55,551 nt of DNA, from positions 1 to 55,551 of the forward strand of contig JBLHXN010000011.1 of assembly GCA_047630355.1 (NCBI GenBank). The letters run 5' to 3'. A program made the position numbers and the translations under genes. The notes beneath the pieces were generated by a model. It ran no database searches, was not told where the DNA came from, and saw only the letters and a list, made by a program, of their open reading frames with translations. Source of the DNA: JANQUM01 sp047630355 (lineage in GTDB: Bacteria > Bacteroidota > Bacteroidia > Cytophagales > Spirosomataceae). Shown here piece after piece: positions 51,420 through 55,551 of the stretch (positions within the stretch are counted from its first letter, which is position 1; the number at the start of each line of letters is the position of its first letter).

Positions 51420-54164
51420 ATGCGAAGATTTTCAAATTTATTCAAAACTGCAATAATCTGGTGCTTATGTGCTGGGCCTGTTTTAGCTCAGACATTAGAA
51501 ACCAACGCAATCTGCTACGACCCAATCAGTGGAGCGGGAACATTTATTAACGCCGCTCGAACAAACGGGGTAGACTTATTGAGTGGACCCAATAATGCCA
51601 ATAATATAATAGACCGTGATCTCTCAAATTTTGCTAGTCTACAAGCCGGCGTTGGGGCACTTTCAACTGTATCTTTGTCTGTTGAAGATTCTACTAATAT
51701 TTATCCCGCCGGAAACCGAGTGGGGTTTGTAGTTCAGTCAGTAGGCGGGCTATTGAATCTAAGTTTGCTGAGTAATGTCACCATTAAGCTTTTTTTGAAC
51801 AATGTAGAGGTACAATCAGGAAGTGGAGGAGGTGACCTTTTGGATCTTGGGCTCTTGAGTGGTTCAGATAATCAGCAACGGATAGGACTCGTAGCTGTCT
51901 CAAATTTTGACGAAGTACAATTTTCTATAAGTTCGGCGGTTGGTTTACCAAGTGCAATAAGAGTATATCAGGCATTTGAAGAGCCAACCACGTGTGCTAC
52001 AGAATGCAATGAAGAACAAATTACGGCACAAAACTCCTCCGTTCAGATAGTGAGTGCCCGAACGGGCATAACGGCTCCGACTATTCTCGGAACCAGTACG
52101 TGTGTTGGCTGTGCGGTTACGAATGAAAGTAACCTTTTAAACGCCAACCTGACAGATTTTGCTACGATAAGCTTTCCGGTTACAGTTGACGCTACAGGTT
52201 CTATTTCTATTGCCGTAGGTGCCCAAAGTGCCGGGAAAGAAGTTGGGTTTGCAATTGCCCCGGGGTCGGGTTTTTTAGATTTAAACTTATTAAGTAATAT
52301 AAGTATTGCCACTTACTTAGCTGGTAACCTAAAAGAAAACATTGTTGCTAATAGCAGCTTGATGAATACAACGTTACTTGGGTCAGATGGTTTGTCTTTA
52401 CTTGCGTTTAAAACTACTCAAGATTTTGATGAAGTAAGAGTTATTGTTGTCGCAACGGCAGGAGTATTGGCAACTACCGAGGTGTATTACGCTTTTCTAC
52501 GAACCGATACCGATAATGACGGTGTGTATGATTGCATGGATCGTTGTGCCGGAAATGACTTGCTTGACAATGACGGAGATGGTCTTCCTGATGACTGTGA
52601 TGATGACGATGACAATGACGGCTTGCTAGACACTGCCGAAGCAACGCTTGGCACGAACCCTTTTGACGGCGATACCGATGACGATGGCTTAGGAGATGGC
52701 GTTGAAATAAACGGTACAGGACTTCTTCAAGCTCCCACAAACCCATTACTAGCTGATTCAGACGGTGATGGTGTATTAGATGGAACGGAGGTAGGACTTA
52801 CGGCTCCAACTGCCTACACGAACCTTTTAATCTTTGTAGCAGACGCTGATGCTGCAACAAGAACTAACCCTAATTTAGCGGATACTGATAGTGACAACTT
52901 ATCAGATGGGAATGAAGATGCAAATAAGAACGGGAGGATTGATTCTGGAGAAAGTGATCCAAATGACTCGTGTGATCCCGTTGCCTGTCAAGTTGATTTA
53001 TCACTTACGAAAACGGTAGATAATAATACGCCTCAGCTAAACGGCCAGGTAACATTTACGTTGACTGTTTCTAATAGTCAACCTTTCGCCGTTACCAATT
53101 TAGAAGTTACTGATTTGTTACCCACCGGATTAACGCATGTATCTCACAATGCAAATGCGGGTACAAGTTATGATCCGTTAACTGGTATTTGGGATATTGG
53201 TGCTGTTATGACGAGCAGCGTCAGTTCCGTTGAACTTACCATAATTGCTACCGTTACTAAGCAAGGAATTACTTACAATAATGCAGAAATAAGTAGCTTG
53301 AGCCAAATTGATGCAGATTCCACACCGGGCAACGGTGTTAAAAGTGAAGATGATTACGCCAGTGTTTGTGTATCGGTTCCTTACACGCTATGTTCTTTAG
53401 ATGGAGGCATCAGTATTGCGGTAGATAATACCTATACAAGCTATCAATGGTTAAAAGATGGAATACCAGTTTTGAACCTGACTACCTCTTCTATCATAGT
53501 TACTGAAGCTGGTAACTATACCGTAGAAATAGACGGTGGAAGTTCATGTTCAACCGGGCTTTGCTGCCCCTTTATTGTCAACGAAGGCGATTCCCCTATT
53601 GCAATTACTGCTCCGGTAGAAGTTTGCACGGGTTTGGCGATAGACTTATTGGCAACAACAGCGGCTACGGTTAGTAATTACCTGTGGTCTATGCCTAACG
53701 GAGTAACGGCCACTACCTCTACAATCAATATTGCCGCCGCAACTGTTGCAAATGCCGGAGAGTATGTACTTCATGCAACGCTCGCGTCTGGTTGTATTGC
53801 TTCTGATACTGTTCAGGTAGTCGTAAACGCCGCTATTCTCACTACTAACCTTGATTTAGTATGTGATAATAATAACACACTAAATGATAATACCGACGAC
53901 GTATTCAACTTTATATTAAACCCGACCGGAGGGTCTGTGACTACTTACTCAGTTAGTGGGAATGGTATCAGTACAACAGGTTTGAATTACGGAACACCAA
54001 GTACAGAATTTGGACCGTACAACATTGGTGATGCTGCATTCTCAACTACCTTAACTGATGACCAGTCTGGCTGTTCAATTGATGCACAGATTACCCCGCC
54101 ATCAGCTTGCTCTACTTGTGCAAAGTTGGTCTGTGTACCAATTATTATTAATCTAATAAATTAA
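51420..54164 (+). CDS. Large secreted adhesin-like protein with duplicated novel domain, TSP3 repeats and DUF11
   Basis: 914 residues, signal peptide (M-R-R-F-S-N-L-F-K-T-A-I-I-W). Order: two copies of an unrecognised domain (about 30-190 and 205-358) sharing A-R-T-G/N, L-x-N/D-F-A, G-x-x-V-G-F, L-N-L-x-L-L-S-N and F-D-E-V; then thrombospondin-type-3 calcium repeats (about 361-520, D-T-D-N-D-G-V-Y, D-N-D-G-D-G-L-P-D-D); a DUF11 domain (about 523-640, V-D-L-S-L-T-K-T-V-D-N-N); and two Ig-like parts. The end C-A-K-L-V-C-V-P-I-I-I-N-L-I-N has no recognised sorting signal and abuts a broken IS630, so the C-terminus may be altered. Confidence 0.85.
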   Translation: MRRFSNLFKTAIIWCLCAGPVLAQTLETNAICYDPISGAGTFINAARTNGVDLLSGPNNANNIIDRDLSNFASLQAGVGALSTVSLSVEDSTNIYPAGNRVGFVVQSVGGLLNLSLLSNVTIKLFLNNVEVQSGSGGGDLLDLGLLSGSDNQQRIGLVAVSNFDEVQFSISSAVGLPSAIRVYQAFEEPTTCATECNEEQITAQNSSVQIVSARTGITAPTILGTSTCVGCAVTNESNLLNANLTDFATISFPVTVDATGSISIAVGAQSAGKEVGFAIAPGSGFLDLNLLSNISIATYLAGNLKENIVANSSLMNTTLLGSDGLSLLAFKTTQDFDEVRVIVVATAGVLATTEVYYAFLRTDTDNDGVYDCMDRCAGNDLLDNDGDGLPDDCDDDDDNDGLLDTAEATLGTNPFDGDTDDDGLGDGVEINGTGLLQAPTNPLLADSDGDGVLDGTEVGLTAPTAYTNLLIFVADADAATRTNPNLADTDSDNLSDGNEDANKNGRIDSGESDPNDSCDPVACQVDLSLTKTVDNNTPQLNGQVTFTLTVSNSQPFAVTNLEVTDLLPTGLTHVSHNANAGTSYDPLTGIWDIGAVMTSSVSSVELTIIATVTKQGITYNNAEISSLSQIDADSTPGNGVKSEDDYASVCVSVPYTLCSLDGGISIAVDNTYTSYQWLKDGIPVLNLTTSSIIVTEAGNYTVEIDGGSSCSTGLCCPFIVNEGDSPIAITAPVEVCTGLAIDLLATTAATVSNYLWSMPNGVTATTSTINIAAATVANAGEYVLHATLASGCIASDTVQVVVNAAILTTNLDLVCDNNNTLNDNTDDVFNFILNPTGGSVTTYSVSGNGISTTGLNYGTPSTEFGPYNIGDAAFSTTLTDDQSGCSIDAQITPPSACSTCAKLVCVPIIINLIN

Positions 54165-54191
54165 GTATCAAGAATAATTTATCTGATATTA

Positions 54192-55222
54192 TTGTTTAAA
54201 TTTCCCTCAAAAACTGCGGGAAGAGTCTTAATAATCGAAAAACGGGTTGAACTTGAGAATTTCCGTAAACGTGGCGACAGTCATGTCCTGCGTCAACGAT
54301 GTCATATCATTCTTTTAAAGTCAGCCAATCGAAAGACTTCTGATATTTGTGAGATAGTGGGTATAAAGAGCGAAAACCAGGTCAACAAATGGGTAAGACG
54401 TTATAAGACCGTTTATCCGGTACTTGGCATAGATAGCCTTCGGAATGTACAAAGTAAGGGTCGCAAGCCGATTTTTAATGCTGTTACAGAAGCCCAGTTG
54501 ATTCAGGAAGTAGTCAGGGCGGAGCGTCAGAAATTAGGGAATGCAAAGGCATTTTGGAAAAAGAGCTGGGGAGGTCGTTTAATATAAAGACCCTGAGGGT
54601 TTTTTTAAAAAGCTTGGCTGGCGGTACAAACGGATAAGGCTTTGGCCAAAAGGCAAGCCAGCCCCGGAGTTAATGACTATCAAAAAAGAGCAAATTGCTC
54701 TTTTGGAAGCCCGTAGCAAATGTGGGGGCATCGAGCTGTTCTATGGTGACGAGACTGGCGTCGGCGAGGTTGGATATGTACCTTACGGCTGGCCGTTAAA
54801 AGGAGAGAACCTTGCCATAATGACCCAAAGGGGAAAGCAGTTAAACTGTTTCGGAATTTTATCAAAGACGAACAAACTATGGTTCAAAACAACGGATCAG
54901 GGCATCAATTCTGACTTTATAGTCGACTTTTTTGAAGACTTATCGTTCAATATCCGAAAACTGACCGTGTTAGTATTGGACAATGCCAGAATCCATACTT
55001 CCCGCAAAGTCAGGGAATGGGTGAAGTATTGGCAACAAAAGGGATTGTATATTTTCTACTTACCGCCCTACTCACCACATTTGAATATTATTGAAAGAAC
55101 TAAAGGCACGTTGGTTAAAACCAGAGGATTACAACTCGTTCGACGAATTAAGTTACGCTGTCATCCAAAATCTAAACCAAATGGGAAAGGCACTCAAAAT
55201 CAACTTTGCAGAATATTGCTAA
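54192..55222 (+). pseudogene. IS630 family transposase, broken
   Basis: The helix-turn-helix part and the DDE part lie in different phases. The first frame starts TTG at 54192 and stops near 54587. The DDE acids are D in L-F-Y-G-D-E-T-G, D in V-L-D-N-A-R-I-H and E in S-P-H-L-N-I-I-E, all retained. Three breaks: a -1 shift at GAAAAAG (about 54555), a -1 shift at T-TTA-AAA (about 54605), and a deletion near 55098 beside a GAAAGA repeat. After the deletion the true end reads W-L-K-P-E-D-Y, S-Y-A-V-I-Q-N-L-N-Q and F-A-E-Y-C to TAA at 55222. The terminal repeats were not found. It lies 27 bp after the adhesin. Confidence 0.88.
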
Positions 55223-55262
55223 TTAATTAATCATATTTAAGTTCACTCTAATAGTAGAAAGA

Positions 55263-55287
55263 AGCATCCTGATGGGGTGCTTTTTTT
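55263..55287 (+). terminator. Terminator after the IS630 remnant
   Basis: GCATCC (55264-55269) pairs with GGGTGC (55275-55280, one G-T pair), followed by seven T. Confidence 0.7.
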
Positions 55288-55362
55288 AACTCGTTTTTTT
55301 ATAATTCAGAATTGCCCAAGTATTAGATTTCTTTCCTATTTATTTTTCTGATTACCAAAGCT

Positions 55363-55551
55363 ATGAGTAATTTTGTCTTACGGATATTTTTGAACAATAT
55401 AAAAATCGAAGCCCTGAGGAGTTTCAACGTTTAGTTGGGGTCTCAAAAGGCACTTATCTGGTATTACTTGATAAGTTTGTTAATGAAATTGCTGTTTATA
55501 AGGATGAGCTCTGGACACGGAAACTGGGGAACAAGAGTAGTATATCTATTG
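55363..55551 (+). pseudogene. Transposase, N-terminal HTH part, frameshifted and cut by the window edge
   Basis: After the ATG at 55363 (M-S-N-F-V-L) one base seems to be missing. From about 55380 another phase reads T-D-I-F-E-Q-Y-K-N-R-S-P-E-E-F-Q-R-L-V-G-V-S, then Y-L-V-L-L-D-K-F, to the window end. This resembles the HTH start of IS5/IS4-type DDE transposases. The start-region break suggests a dead copy. The catalytic part is outside the window. Confidence 0.5.

Noticed and set aside
52474..52746. His/Arg-rich minus-strand frame
   Set aside because: Reverse reading of Asp-rich TSP3 codons in the adhesin.
1..55551. CRISPR, tRNA, rRNA, prophage genes
   Set aside because: No evenly spaced direct repeats, cloverleaf genes, rRNA motifs or phage structural genes were seen on either strand.

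Overview
The window comes from a Bacteroidota chromosome, most likely order Cytophagales. The evidence is a SusC/SusD pair, LemA/TPM genes, an ELWxxDGT-repeat protein with a C-terminal coat-hanger domain, a DUF5522 protein, -7 elements of the form TAnnTTTG, and many long symmetric hairpins between convergent genes. I saw no rRNA, tRNA, CRISPR array, prophage or plasmid functions. The sequence is mostly ordinary chromosome, with decaying genes and an insertion-sequence-rich right end.

Layout: 1-4911 holds the end of a TonB gene, an SPFH/prohibitin gene, a dead cytochrome c peroxidase, a Spy-like protein, a GyrI-like protein, a Fic protein with a likely operator, and a cluster of palindromes. 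4912-9780 holds a Tat-exported molybdenum hydroxylase (IorB/IorA type), a secreted M81 peptidase and a 40-residue small protein. 9781-18008 holds the ELWxxDGT protein, divergent nudK and a DeoR-type regulator, a TIM-barrel protein, a P1 (DmpA-type) aminopeptidase, a GNAT enzyme with a P1 gene scrap behind it, and an alpha/beta hydrolase. 18208-25894 holds a PurF-like enzyme, an orphan HigA-type regulator, an M23 peptidase, lptB, a dead gene, prfB with its programmed +1 frameshift, small proteins and rpmB. 25976-34746 holds a DUF5522 protein, an SUMF1-fold lipid/secreted protein, the UDP-xylose pair ugd-uxs, a THUMP-like methyltransferase, and a SulP transporter overlapping a beta-carbonic anhydrase. 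34784-47928 holds SusD/SusC, a CrtA-like protein, DUF547, Cry-DASH, LemA plus two TPM proteins, a nitronate monooxygenase, a glycosyltransferase and a metallophosphoesterase. 48054-55551 holds a frameshifted serine hydrolase, DUF1697, an AraC regulator, a 914-residue adhesin-like surface protein, a broken IS630 element and the start of a second broken transposase.

Working groups visible in the sequence: (i) Ugd makes UDP-glucuronate and the next gene decarboxylates it to UDP-xylose; (ii) SulP plus carbonic anhydrase, translationally overlapped, look like a bicarbonate uptake unit; (iii) SusC/SusD form an outer-membrane uptake pair; (iv) LemA and two TPM proteins form a cell-envelope operon; (v) the AraC gene and the adhesin are divergent, and the gap between them holds two 19-bp near-repeats exactly 21 bp apart, the geometry of an AraC-family operator.

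The observations most worth a second look are the AraC-type direct repeats with a 27-bp palindrome upstream of the adhesin, a tandem pair of an unrecognised ~160-residue domain in that adhesin, three copies of a 10-bp half-site over the Fic promoter, the SulP-carbonic anhydrase overlap with an exported acidic small protein upstream, and the P1-peptidase scrap downstream of the GNAT gene. No wholly new multi-gene system could be established from sequence alone.
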